Source: Tipula vernalis
Lineage: Eukaryota > Arthropoda > Insecta > Diptera > Tipulidae
DNA length: 64,000 bases
Direction of reading: 5' to 3'
Assembly: GCA_958295665.1 (NCBI GenBank)
Contig: OY282560.1
Span: 257,991,368-258,055,367, forward strand
Shown here: in pieces, positions 12,701 through 22,769 of the stretch
How the letters are laid out: each line of letters begins with the position of its first letter
Position numbering within the stretch: position 1 is the stretch's first letter
Position numbers and translations under genes: made by a program
Notes under the pieces: model-generated
Told to the model about the DNA's origin: nothing
The model's input: the letters and a program-made list of their open reading frames with translations, nothing else
The model's database searches: none

Positions 12701-14060
12701 CAAACCTTGATTGTGTACAGTAAATATTTACTTATGATGGATAAGATTATGAATAATTATTTGGATAGTAGTTTGGTATCTACAGTGAATTTATAAATGG
12801 TTTATAGGAAAAGAAACTGTCTGAAGGTTATGCGATATGAATCCTACAGCGGAAAATATTGATTTTGTTGAAAAAATAAGGAAATTGAATTGGGTAATTT
12901 TTTTTCAAGACGTTTGACATTTTAATTTATGCCGATAACTGAATGTGTATCTATCTAGATTGTAGAAAGGAGTTTATTGATATTTGTATTTATTATCGGT
13001 TTTCTGGAGCCAAATTAGGCAAAGGTCATTGGAAAAACTAATTGGCTACTTAGATTTTTTAACAAACAGTTATACCCATATGATTTTTCAAATGATTGGC
13101 ATCATAAAATGATTCAATAAAATTGTGCTGACGAGCACCAAGCTGCCACTTTACAACGTTCATGATACAATTTTTCAATCTAAATACATTTTTAATTAGG
13201 AGGATCCAAAACGATAAGTAATTGTAGTCGTAGACGTTAGTTCCGCGAGTGGAACTTTTATAAATTTAAGGCGAGGTTCTCATGAAACTCGACACGAAAA
13301 TTCGATTTTTTTTATTTCATTTTTTGATAGCCTATTATGTGTAGAATATATTCCCCAAACCGTTTGACTGTAATAATTTTCGTAAAAAAGTTATGGCATA
13401 ATAATTTGACTCACTTTTTTACGCATCTACTCAAGAAAATCGTTAACAAAATCTTTAAATGCGTTTCCTGAAAAACGAAATGTTTTATATCTGTCTCCAC
13501 GATAACTCAAAAACTACTCAATGATTCACTATTTTTTTACTTTTTATTTTTAAGTTCATTCAATTTATTGGAGGATGAACATTAAATGCAGATAATATAT
13601 GCTGTTTTTCTATTTTTATAGCACTTTAAAGAGCGAAAAAAACGTGAAAAACGGTACCAAAAAATTGCATGTCCGCCATTTTTTTAATTTTCGACTTTTT
13701 ATTGATATTGTTGGTACAACCTCCAGCAAATATTATATATTTTATAAACATTTTTGGTTTCTTGATTTCAGATAATTTCTATAAGTGCTACAGTCGAGAC
13801 CGATAAGCCACCTTTTTTTGAGAAGATCACGCTACAACACGTATAAACAATTCCCAAGACGTTACTATTCTTAAAAATTTTTTTTTTGTACATAAGTTAA
13901 AACACAATAATTAAAGTATCAAAAACCTTAAGATGTTTATTTACTTCCTTCTATTAAAAAAAAATTCAAGATAAAATTACATTATTTTTGGGTCGCTTGA
14001 TGAAAACCTCCCCTTAAATGGCTAGTTATTTCATAAAAATTAAAAGCTAAAAACCAAAAG
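9741..14060. other. Long gene-free AT-rich stretch
   Basis: I find no supported gene or complete transposon here. A 14-base A run near 12420 and T runs near 12655 are the main simple-sequence features. Decayed repeats are likely but could not be bounded by eye. Confidence 0.45.
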
Positions 14061-14268
14061 CTGAAATGTTTCTTCAAAAACTTAATTGCCCGGTCCCCTT
14101 TGTTTATTTTGAAGTAATAAGTTGTTTGGTAATTTTGTGGTACAATGTGCAAGCTTGTGAGCGATTTGAGTTACATATATCGAACAGAACTAATAAAAGT
14201 GATTGTTATCAAGTAGTTTTGAGTACACCTAAAAGAGAAAGAAGAATATTTAAGTTTAAGAAGAATAG

Positions 14269-14520
14269 TTAGTTTTTCCATCTTGCGATTTTATCGAAAT
14301 AGAATCTCTTCCGGATTTAGCGGGACATTCTAGCATATATCACACGCCTGATTATGATTTTTGTAATTTTATTGACAGTGATTTTAAATTTGATTTTAGG
14401 AATGCTGATGTAGTGTCGCTTAACAACTTATTTGATAATGTTGATTGGACAGCTTTATTTCACTTATTAGACATTTCGGTTGCTGTTTCAAAGTTTTATA
14501 GTATTATCATTAAGGAAGGT
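14269..14520 (+). pseudogene. Non-LTR retrotransposon ORF2 fragment (endonuclease-RT linker)
   Basis: An open frame without a methionine start runs about 84 codons. It contains DFKFDFRNADVVSLNNLF, then NVDWTALF, then a VSKFYSIIIK block. That order, a short FDFR-(K/R)AD phrase followed by NVDW-ELF and a conserved FY, is typical of the linker between the endonuclease and reverse transcriptase domains in Jockey/CR1-like elements. The frame runs into a ten-base G tract at about 14540 and then stops. Neither the endonuclease nor the RT catalytic FADD motif is present in readable form. The assignment rests on motif order only. Confidence 0.5.
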
Positions 14521-14529
14521 GGTGTGGCG

Positions 14530-15240
14530 ACTGTTGGAGGGGGGGGGGACCAAAGTTGAGTAGATTACTCTACCAGCTCCGTTACCTTCCAGTAGGGTGC
14601 GCATCACGTGAGCTTTTCTGGTCTTGTCATTAGGCAGCAGCGTGATGGGTACAATTGTGTAGGAGGTAAGCTGTTCACAATTCGCAAGTGAACGTACTGC
14701 CTCCTCGTGGCAACTACTGGTAACTAAGGCCATTTGGCACATTTTTGGCCATTTGCCACAGGCTAAAGTACGGCGCTAAAGGAGAAAACCTTGACAAAAA
14801 ACCCTAATCTAAGGTGCAACAGCATAAGCCGATGGATGAATGGCTGATAGGTTAATCAGTCCAAAACATGCGGACTCTGGATACCAGGCACCCTCCAGTT
14901 TTATTTAGCCTTCCTGTAGTAAAGCTGGGTGACCTACAGGTGATTTGCAATTCCCAGCAACTCGTAAGAGTAAAATCAAACGGAATACGGGGCAGGAGTA
15001 GGAATATACGGGAGTGGGACAACTCTCCCGAGGTCCTTGCGCTCCAATGCTACCGTCTTTCCTACATGCTGTAGTAACCATCTAGGAGGGAGAGCAATAA
15101 TCCCAGATAGTATGTATCATGAATACCGGGAAAGAACCTGAATATTGGCTGGACGGATAATTAAGCAGGGTCCAGCACAATAGATCTTTTAGGTCGCAGT
15201 GCGAAGTAAAAGGTCCAATAATTGTAATAATAATAGTAAT
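14530..15240 (+). mobile_element. GC-richer block with TAA-rich end, probable retroelement piece
   Basis: Base composition is visibly more GC-rich than its surroundings. The block begins at the G10 tract and ends in TAATAATAATAG at about 15220-15235. It directly follows the retrotransposon linker fragment. A TAA-type 3' tail is known in I/Ingi-like non-LTR elements, so this may be a 3' end or UTR. No protein motif confirms it. Confidence 0.35.
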
Positions 15241-15895
15241 CATTGAGGAAGAAAAATAGAGAAGGATTTTGTATGGAAGAAAAATGACGTGAAATAAAAT
15301 TTTGCATCTTTATCTAAACCCTTCAGAGTGATTTTATGAAAAGAAAGAATAAACAACATAAATTTCTAATGTCTCTTTTTTATCCTACGGTGTTTCTATG
15401 CGCATTTAAATAGATGTCATGAAAAGGTGGGTTTACAAATCTATGTAAAGAGTTGGTGTATCAAAAAAAATGAATATGTATAGTTTGCTTTGTACTTTAT
15501 AGACGAACTTGTCCTATTATGTATAGAAGGAGACAGTTAAAATTTATATATTCTTTTCACAACTTCGCAAATAAAATTTTAAAACGGAACAAAAATTATT
15601 TCTATATGCATATTTTAGTCATACAAAATCTCACTCTATGTAAAGTGCTTCCTCAATGGTATTATTAGTTCTCTGTGGTATTATGAAGAGTGGTTTAGAA
15701 TTATTTGTTTCAAAGGTTCTTGTGAATTCGACGTATACAGAGCCATGGTTCAATAGCCGCTTTTAAAACCTCGCAAATCGTAAATCTAGAGCATTTAAGA
15801 ATTATAAGCGTTCTGGGGATGTTACCGACAAATCTAGATATAGTGATTTATGGAAAGAGTTTAAGTAGCTCATAAACTGTAGATTTACATTGTAG
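15241..15895. other. AT-rich intergenic DNA
   Basis: No gene or bounded repeat is seen. From 15896 a phrase (CATTTTGTAAATTCAAAT, then AGCTGTATTCATGTTTTTGT) begins that recurs on the other side of the Tigger element at 18335-18410. Confidence 0.45.
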
Positions 15896-15949
15896 CAATA
15901 CATTTTGTAAATTCAAATGCTTTAGCTGTATTCATGTTTTTGTACATAT

Positions 15950-15957
15950 ATATATTG

Positions 15958-16005
<48 letters not shown>
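15950..16005. repeat. TA dinucleotide microsatellite
   Basis: An essentially pure (TA)n run. The Tigger element starts immediately after it. Another TA run lies at 18364-18380, beyond the right end of the element. Confidence 0.95.
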
Positions 16006-16008
<3 letters not shown>

Positions 16009-18325
16009 TTTAACCTCTTTAATCGGACCACCTGTGGGACCACTTGCAAATGGTCCGATTAAGAGGTGGTCCGATTATGGAAATACAAAAAATAAAAAAA
16101 TGGACCAATAATTTGGATTTAAGCAAAAAAATATATTTCGTGTACATATTTCAAAGTTACATACATACATACATATGTATGTTCATATCACAATTCAATC
16201 ACATTATGTAATTCACATTTAAATAATAAGGTAACAGTGTTATTAATATACATAGGCTTCTGTAAAAGTTAGAACAATTTTTTAATTTGCCGCAGGTTGG
16301 GTAAAATAGGAAGTAATTTTTGTTTGCGTTTTTTTTATAGAAATTTCTTTTTCAATTAATTTTTGTTCGGATTTTTGCAAATGAAAGAACATTTCGTCTA
16401 AGCCTTTGGCGCTAGCATAATCTTTTATTTGTTGTAGTTTTTTTTGCACTTCAATGAAAGATAGCAATTGTGTAGGTGCCACTTCCATAACATTAATTGG
16501 TTCGTCTTCATCGGATGATGAGCTTTCATAAGAAGAAGCAATTTGTGCTGGCGTGCTAACGGTTAAAAACAAATTTTCTTCCCAATTATCTGGCAATTCT
16601 TCGAAAACTTGCAAGTTTTCGTTGAATCCGAGAAGCTCCAATTCAGATTCGTTTGATTCAGCAAAGACTTCCAATTCCCATTCCTCCGTTCCATTGTCAA
16701 ATCCCGCTTTTCTAAAGCAATTCCCAATTGTTTCAGGTGTAACTTTGGTCCATGCATCGGTTAACCATGAACATGCATCTAAGACATTAATTTTTTTTGA
16801 CAAATCTTCAACTCCATTTGATTCATCAATAGCTACGATCAATCGATTCATTAATAGATTACGATAGTGTATTTTGCAGCTTCTAATGATTCCCTGGTCT
16901 AAAGGCTGTAATAAAGACGTCGTGTTAGGAGGGAAAAATTGAAGTTTCACGTTGCTGTATGCCTTGTCTGGATGACAAGGCGCATTATCCAAAAACAGAA
17001 TAACCTTCCGCTTCTGTTTCGCCATTTTTTTATTAAAATAATTAATCCATTCTTGGAAAATGATCGACGTCATCCATGCTTTTTTATTAAATCGCCAGAA
17101 AATATCAAAAGTCTCCTCAATATTTAAGTTTTTAAATGCGCGTGGTTTCTTGGCTTTCCCTATGATAAGAAGAGGTTCCTTTTCTCCAATCATGTTGCAT
17201 AAAAGAGCGACAGTCAACCGCTCCTTGCACATTTTCCCTCCTACACATTTTTCATTCCTTAACTTTAATGTTCTGGACGGCGTTGCACGAAAAAAGAGTC
17301 CAGTTTCATCCAGATTAAATATATTTTTTGGTTCGTAATTTTGAGTCAATGCTTTTAAGGTGTCACGGTAGTTTTCAACAACATTCATATCAACTGATGC
17401 ACCTTCTCCGCTTAAGGAAACGAAATGGAGATTATGCCTGTCTTTGAATTTTTGTAGCCATCCATTTGATGCAGTAAAATCTGCCAACTCTAACAATTCA
17501 CCCATTTTAAGGGCTTTGGACTGCAAAAGCGTTCCAGAAATTGGTAAATTTTTAGAACGGGCCATCATTAACCATTGATACAGTTTTTCGTCTAATACTC
17601 CATATTTTGTACAAGATGCTACACGCTTTCTTTTTAATGAACCAAAACTTTCAACTGTCTCCTTAATATTAGATTTGTTCGCTAATACCCTTTGAACCTG
17701 CGTTTTGCTTATATTGAATTTTTCACTTAATTGCCGTTGCGATAATTTTTCCTTCTCTGCAGTTTCAATTAGATTTAATTTTTCCGATAAGTTTAATTCC
17801 TTGTACTGTTTTTTTTGTTTACTCATTTTGCTGTTATAATCGATAATAAATTAATACACGTCATTAAAAACGGTTCCAATCTTTACTTACTTCTCTAATC
17901 ACTACACTATAATTACGTTGTAAATTGGTAACCTCCTATTTCAATAAAATTCTTTTCACAACTGAAAATAAAGAATGCAATACTTTTACATAACAAGAAT
18001 AAAACCGTTATATTTTCCGAATACAATGTACATACATATATGAATGTATGCATACCATATATCACACTATGTAATTTAATTACATGTACGTTACATACAT
18101 ATGTATTTATAAGCAGATACATTGGCAGAACATTTTTATTTTTTCCGGTCGTATTGAGAGGTAATGAAACTCAAAATTAAAGGAAAAATATGGTCCTTAG
18201 GTCCGATTTAAAGGTGGACCGATTAGAGAGGCATATTCTTGTGACAAACCCTTTTTACAACACTAAGAGTGGTCCGAATTGGAATTGGTCCGATTAAAGG
18301 GTGGTCGCATTAGGAGGTTAAACTG
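16006..18325 (-). mobile_element. Tigger/pogo-type DNA transposon, apparently complete
   Basis: The left end reads CAGTTTAACCTCTTTAATCG and the right end, reverse-complemented, CAGTTTAACCTCCTAATGCG. Both abut TA, the target duplication expected of the Tc1/mariner superfamily. Both termini carry several copies of TAATCGGACC (or GGTCCGATTA): at about 16019, 16052 and 16068 on the left, and in exact or degenerate form at about 18199, 18214, 18272, 18288 and 18301 on the right. These are candidate transposase-binding sites. The only gene is the intact transposase at 16282-17826. Total length is 2320 bp. With ends, target site and frame all preserved, this is a young copy. Confidence 0.9.
16282..17826 (-). 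CDS. Tigger-type (pogo family) transposase, 514 residues
   Basis: Cut-and-paste transposase acting in the nucleus on its own TIRs. Residues 1-55 form a psq-type helix-turn-helix (SQRQLSEKFNISKTQVQRVL). Residues 75-140 are a CENP-B-type second HTH (NGWLQKFKDRHNL). The DDE_1 catalytic core follows, with D173 in FNLDETGLFF, D280 in LFLDNAPCHP and D310 in LLQPLDQGII. The 29 residues between the second and third acidic residues match the DD29D spacing of Tigger elements. The C-terminus is acidic and then ends in QTKITSYF (501-508), a PIP-box pattern (Q-x-x-I/L/M-x-x-aromatic-aromatic). Binding of PCNA through such a motif is known for Drosophila pogo transposase. No stop or frameshift interrupts the frame, and length is normal for the family. 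The start is the first ATG and leaves a complete N-terminal HTH. Confidence 0.93.
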   Translation of the reverse strand: MSKQKKQYKELNLSEKLNLIETAEKEKLSQRQLSEKFNISKTQVQRVLANKSNIKETVESFGSLKRKRVASCTKYGVLDEKLYQWLMMARSKNLPISGTLLQSKALKMGELLELADFTASNGWLQKFKDRHNLHFVSLSGEGASVDMNVVENYRDTLKALTQNYEPKNIFNLDETGLFFRATPSRTLKLRNEKCVGGKMCKERLTVALLCNMIGEKEPLLIIGKAKKPRAFKNLNIEETFDIFWRFNKKAWMTSIIFQEWINYFNKKMAKQKRKVILFLDNAPCHPDKAYSNVKLQFFPPNTTSLLQPLDQGIIRSCKIHYRNLLMNRLIVAIDESNGVEDLSKKINVLDACSWLTDAWTKVTPETIGNCFRKAGFDNGTEEWELEVFAESNESELELLGFNENLQVFEELPDNWEENLFLTVSTPAQIASSYESSSSDEDEPINVMEVAPTQLLSFIEVQKKLQQIKDYASAKGLDEMFFHLQKSEQKLIEKEISIKKTQTKITSYFTQPAAN

Positions 18326-18327
18326 TA

Positions 18328-18420
18328 TATACAATGCTGTAGCTGTATTCATGTTTTTGTATACATATATATATATATATTATTTAAAAAAATATACATT
18401 TTGTAAATTCAAATAGATGA
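18328..18420. repeat. Right-hand copy of duplicated flank around the Tigger element
   Basis: TAGCTGTATTCATGTTTTTG followed by a TA run, then CATTTTGTAAATTCAAAT, repeats phrases present at 15896-15957. The pre-insertion site was therefore probably a short tandem duplication around a TA microsatellite. Confidence 0.6.
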
Positions 18421-18702
18421 GCCTTGAAAATTGTCAACAAGACTGAAATATTGGAGAAAAAAGTTTTAATATTGGTCTATAAAAAAAGCTATTGAACAAA
18501 ACATAATTTTAAAAAAGGCAATTAGAATAATATATATATATTAATTAATTTAATGCAACAAAATAAAGTTTTTTTAATATAAATTAGAACTTAAATTCAA
18601 TTAGGTGCTCTCCAATACAGAAAATTACATCGACATTAAAGTAAATTTTAGTGGCCTTTTAGCTGTACATTATTTTTTATGTTGTCGAAAAAATCATTTC
18701 TT

Positions 18703-18726
18703 CCCTCTTAGAACGTTCTAAGAGGG
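18703..18726. other. 24-bp perfect palindrome
   Basis: CCCTCTTAGAAC followed by its exact reverse complement. The centre AGAACGTTCT resembles back-to-back heat-shock-factor half sites (GAA/TTC). There is no gene beside it to regulate. Confidence 0.55.
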
Positions 18727-18842
18727 ACATTATTTGAGTCGATTTGTGTAAGAGATGAGTACCAGATAACTTATATTCGGAGTCAGCCCCGTCATGCGAG
18801 AAGTTATTTTTAATTACATTGTTGCATTTCTACACTTACAGC

Positions 18843-19085
18843 TTATCTACTATATCTAACATTTCTAGCTTCCTTGCTGTTATTTGATCCGATTTGTACT
18901 GTGGATTTGGGTAAATTTATCGAGGGAACTACTCCAAATTTTAGTCGTTTTTTGACACCGTGAATTTTTTCTGCGAAATTACGTGGGAAAAAATCGTCTT
19001 CAGATAAATGAAAACTGCAAATGTCTTTATTATTAATTATGCGAGCAAAACTATTTATTGAGTTTGACCGTATACAAAAACACAA
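18843..19085 (-). pseudogene. THAP-domain fragment (C-terminal half)
   Basis: The minus-strand frame of 80 residues contains ICSFHLSEDDF and, further on, KKRLKFGVVPSINLP. C-x2-H followed by an (A/G)VPSI box is the second half of a THAP zinc-coordinating DNA-binding domain. The first cysteine pair and the invariant tryptophan are not readable upstream, so the fold is incomplete. THAP domains occur in P-element-type transposases and in host proteins derived from them. The neighbourhood favours a transposon relic. After the box it runs out in about 20 residues. Confidence 0.65.
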
Positions 19086-19945
19086 GTGGAATCAAACGTC
19101 AAATAGATTTTATTTATACGGTGACCCTTTCGCTGAAAATCGTCATGCAATTTCACTGAACAAAATATTATAATATTTAGTGCATAATGTGTAATTTCAT
19201 GATTTATTAAACTCACTTGATATAATTAAAATTTATCAAACATATATGTACTTAACTACACTGACGTATTAACCGTATTTTCCAATTAACATAATTTATT
19301 ATCATTTTGCAATCGGAAAAATGCCGACTGTTATCGCATTTATCTATCTATAGTTAAATTGAATTTTTCCAAATTTTTCCTCACCGTTTATTGTTTTTTA
19401 ACAAATATCACATGATTGTTTTAGTATCTATACTCATATTCGCACAGTGAGTCTTTTGCAAATCTATATTTGTACTTTAAACTTTTATGCACGAGGTGTT
19501 ATAACTTATAAGGTAGTTAGGAGTCATGTTCATAGTATTCTTAGCAGCAAATGTTTAATTTCCATCGTTTGACAGTTTAATTACCAGAGTAGATCAACAC
19601 TTTTTATTTATTGGCTGATAAATTCTAGAACTGAACGAGTTTGAGTATTTTGTGTATACTAGTATTTTAGTATCATGAAATACAATCACTATCATAGAGT
19701 ACAGGGTGGATACAAAAAATTATTATAATAATAATAATACAATTATTTGAAGGGGTTTGATAAACCGCTGCGTCCAGCACTTATACCCAAATATAACAAT
19801 GTGCCTGATCAACAGGCTATATTACTTCGTGAAATAGGCAAGCCATTTTTAGTATTCTCTCTGTCACAATACTGTGAAATGTGTAGTTATTACTGTTAAA
19901 TTCCGTTACGTCGCAGTATCTAAATCTGAGATCAGATATAGTAAG
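19086..19945. other. AT-rich DNA without recognised features
   Basis: No gene, RNA or repeat boundary could be supported. Confidence 0.45.
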
Positions 19946-19947
19946 AG

Positions 19948-20361
19948 TGTTCCATTGGCGTGATCAAACTAATCACAGGTTCTTGTATCTACTCGCAACT
20001 AATCATGCTCAAATGATGGTAGTTGTTACAAGCAGTTGTGCATAAAATTAACGTACCAATTTTGTTTATGTGAAATGTCATTTTTTAAAAACAAATAATT
20101 TTTGTTTTTCATTAGCGGTATTTTGTTGAAAAAAATTTAAATAAATTTAATTTTGATTTATGTTTTGTCCTTTACTAAGATTTAAATAGAAAAGCTTTTT
20201 TTTTGCTTTATTTAAATCGTGCGGTGCTCAATGCAATTGTTGTTGTAATTTTCTAAAGGAAATACGAGGTTATGTTTTACTACTATCACAAAAATTCTTG
20301 TTCCATTGAGCATCTACTCACAAGTATTTAGTAGTAGCAAATGTTTCCAATGGAACACAGC
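19948..20361. mobile_element. Small TIR element, GTGTTCCATTGG ends
   Basis: GTGTTCCATTGG at the left end is exactly reverse-complemented as CCAATGGAACAC at the right end. The right-hand 100 bp (GAGGTTATGTTTTACTACT to AACAC) recurs at 37526-37622. There is no coding capacity and no evident target duplication. Confidence 0.6.
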
Positions 20362-20945
20362 AATTGGGTTTTTAAGTCATTGATTTTGAGAGCAGCGGAA
20401 GCTAAGTATTGTTGTTCAAGTAATTCTTTAATTTCGTTGTCATTTAGCCCATTCACATTGATATCAACTGTGTATGCGAGAACCTTAATTTTCCGCCAGT
20501 ATAAGATGTTGTTCTGAGATGCTCAGTTTTTACGAAACAAGAATGTCGAAGGCCAAAATTAATTGCAAAAGTTCCGTTCGCTTGTTCTCACTTTTAACGT
20601 AATATTGTAACCCGTGATATTTTACCGGATTTTTGCCAAATCCGTACTCGATAATTAAAATATGCATCTACTGGTAAATTCGTTTTCAGATACGCCGCAT
20701 TAAAAAAAAAAATCCTTGTACTGCTAAACCCTACTAAAAGACGAAAAGAAAAATTCATTTCATTTTTTTGCAATGATTCTAAAAGTAAGCATTATTCTAG
20801 CCAAAACCTTCTTTCTAAAACGAGAAAAATTCTACAGTTTTGAATCTTGGCACACATGTTCTTTAACCCTCAAAAAATCATTAAAAAAAGAAATATTTTT
20901 CTTATACATATTCACACCACAGCCTTCTCCAAACAATTTTAAGGA
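20362..20945. other. AT-rich DNA, no gene recognised
   Basis: One 61-codon open frame near 20773 has a skewed composition and no domain signal. I do not call it. Confidence 0.45.
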
Positions 20946-20946
20946 A

Positions 20947-21048
20947 AATGTCAAGTAAAAAATCCAAGAATATATGTTTGTTTCATTGTTATAAAACGAC
21001 GAAAACAATGAAATAAATATATATTGTTTGATTTTTTACTTGACATTG
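20947..21048. mobile_element. Palindromic MITE-like hairpin, about 100 bp
   Basis: ATGTCAAGTAAAAAATC at the left pairs with GATTTTTTACTTGACAT at the right, and pairing continues inward through TTTCATTGTT and AACAATGAAA to a loop of about 14 bases. Confidence 0.75.
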
Positions 21049-21059
21049 TTCAAACATTT

Positions 21060-22020
21060 TACTTTCTTTTACTCTAGTAAAATAAAGTATAGTAATCATG
21101 AACATTTTGGACCTTGAGATTTTTAGAGATTTATTTGTTTTGAGGTCCCCTGAGTCTGAAAAAGTGGGTTTCGGAATGGTGTCTGTCTGTCTGTCTGTCA
21201 GTCCGTCAGTCTGTCAGTCTGTCAGTCTGTCAGTCTGTCAGTCTGTCAGTCTGTCAGTCTGTCAGTCTGTCAGTCTGTCAGTCTGTCAGTCTGTCAGTCT
21301 GTCAGTCTGTCAGTCTGTCAGTCTGTCAGTCTGTCAGTCTGTCAGTCTGTCAGTCTGTCAGTCTGTCAGTCTGTCAGTCTGTCAGTCTGTCAGTCTGTCA
21401 GTCTGTCAGTCTGTCAGTCTGTCAGTCTGTCAGTCTTGTCAGTCTGTCAGTCTGTCAGTCTGTCAGTCTGTCAGTTTGTCAGTCTGTCAGTCTGTCAGTC
21501 TGTCAGTCTGTCAGTCTGTCAGTCTGTCAGTCTGTCAGTCTGTCAGTCTGTCAGTCTGTCAGTCTGTCAGTCTGTCAGTCTGTCAGTCTGTCAGTCTGTC
21601 AGTCTGTCAGTCTGTCAGTCTGTCAGTCTGTCAGTCTGTCAGTCTGTCAGTCTATCTGTGTCCTCTCTACAGCCCAGATGGTTTAACCAATCGAACTGAA
21701 ACTTTAGATTTAAGCTTTTCTAATAAATTAGGAGGTCCCCGTGAAATTTACTCCAAATCGGCTAACCGGAAGTGGCCACTCCCTTGGTCCAGAAAATTTA
21801 TTTTGCAAATATCTTAAAAAGTATAAGGTTTACAAAAAACTACTGAAACAAAATGTTTCCAAAAATTAAAAACAAATAAAAATAAAAAATAAAAAATTTT
21901 ACAAAAAATTTAAAAATTAAAAAAAAAAAATTTAAAAAAAAAGTTATACAAAAAAAATAAAATTTCTCAAAATTTTCTGTTCGTAAAAGAAAGTCGTGTG
22001 TTGGCCACACCTCCATTTTT
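21060..22020 (+). repeat. Octamer-bearing interspersed repeat, copy 1
   Basis: It starts with a 30-nt stem-loop (TACTTTCTTTTACT pairing with AGTAAAATAAAGTA) and ends with TTCGTAAAAGAAAGTCGTGT then GGCCACACCTCC. Copies 2 (58022-58362) and 3 (58665-58937) share these landmarks. The body includes GAGGTCCCCTGAGTC, the octamer array, GCCCAGATGGTTTAACCAAT and, after the array, a segment identical to copy 2 over about 80 bases (from CGGCTAACCGGAAGTGG). A frame of 239 codons runs through it, but over half is octamer translation (SVCQSVSL), so it is not called as a gene. The family is unidentified. Confidence 0.8.
21177..21652 (+). repeat. (GTCTGTCA)n octamer array, more than 50 units
   Basis: Nearly pure tandem repeat of an 8-mer, broken by one inserted T near 21437 and a few substitutions. 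The same position in copies 2 and 3 of the host repeat holds only two to four GTCTGTC-like units, so this array is a local expansion. Confidence 0.97.
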
Positions 22021-22434
22021 TTCTTGAAATTGTATGCAAACGACTGGGGTGTGAATAATTTTGTTAGTTAGTGTATGTACATATGTAAATTGGTACTAAA
22101 TTTTTGCTACAATGAGCTACGATGTTTCGATCAATACCTCAAATTTAATATAACAAGGAGAAATTAATTCGATTTTCCATATAATAATATTGTTATTGTA
22201 TTTCTATAAATCGTTAAAACAACTTTCGCTAGTCCATGTACAAAATGGTTTGTTTACATATTTTTTATATGGAGTTTCGCTAAAATCAGCTCTAATAAAA
22301 TTGTTGTGTGTAAAATTAAATTACTTATTTGCAAAAGTATATTTCACATTTTTTTTAAATGACATAATCCTTTGAGCACTTATTATTTAAGAAAATGATA
22401 ACCTAAAGTTTTATTACAAAATTAAAATAAATTA

Positions 22435-22564
22435 TAGGCCCAATTCTGAGTTCAAAAATTTTATGTTATGTTATGTTATTTTTGTTTTTTCAATATAAAT
22501 TCATATAGGAAACGGATAAATAAACTAACATAACATGGATTTTATCGTGCCAGAATTGGGCCCA
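22435..22564. mobile_element. MITE, GGCCCAATTCTG ends, TTA-flanked
   Basis: TAGGCCCAATTCTG at the left matches the reverse complement of CAGAATTGGGCCCA at the right. TTA flanks both sides (22432-22434 and 22565-22567), as expected of PIF/Harbinger-type elements. The interior holds three ATGTT repeats. A relative lies inverted at 22770-22864. Confidence 0.75.
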
Positions 22565-22582
22565 TTATTAAAAACCATAAAA

Positions 22583-22730
22583 ATGAGAATTAGTTGTGTT
22601 CCTCAATGCAACAATAAATACGAGAAACTTTGTGAAATGCGTTTTCACAATTGTTCATAATTGTGTGGGAGTGTATGTTTGCAGCGACCATTTCTCTTTA
22701 GAAGATTATGAAATGGTTTTAACAGATTAG
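22583..22730 (+). pseudogene. Broken THAP-domain fragment
   Basis: A first frame starts MRISCVPQCNNKYEK, which fits the beginning of a THAP domain with its first cysteine pair, and stops after about 25 codons. A second frame from 22671 reads VYVCSDHFSLEDYEMVLTD then stop, which fits the C-x2-H half (CSDH) of the same fold. The middle of the domain, including the invariant tryptophan, is missing and the two parts are in different frames. The fragment lies between two related MITEs. It is probably a transposon or THAP-gene relic and is non-functional. Confidence 0.65.
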
Positions 22731-22769
22731 TTCTTTGATAATATAATTAATAGCAAATAATGCCATTAA

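Noticed and set aside
21177..21652. Possible CRISPR-like or regulatory array
   Set aside because: There are no spacers. It is a simple 8-bp tandem repeat in a eukaryotic repeat family.
21098..21817. 239-codon frame rich in SVCQSVSL
   Set aside because: Translation of the octamer array. The flanking part is shared by copies of an interspersed repeat with no coding signature or start context.
18843..22730. One spliced THAP gene joining the two fragments
   Set aside because: The fragments lie on opposite strands, and one is frameshifted.
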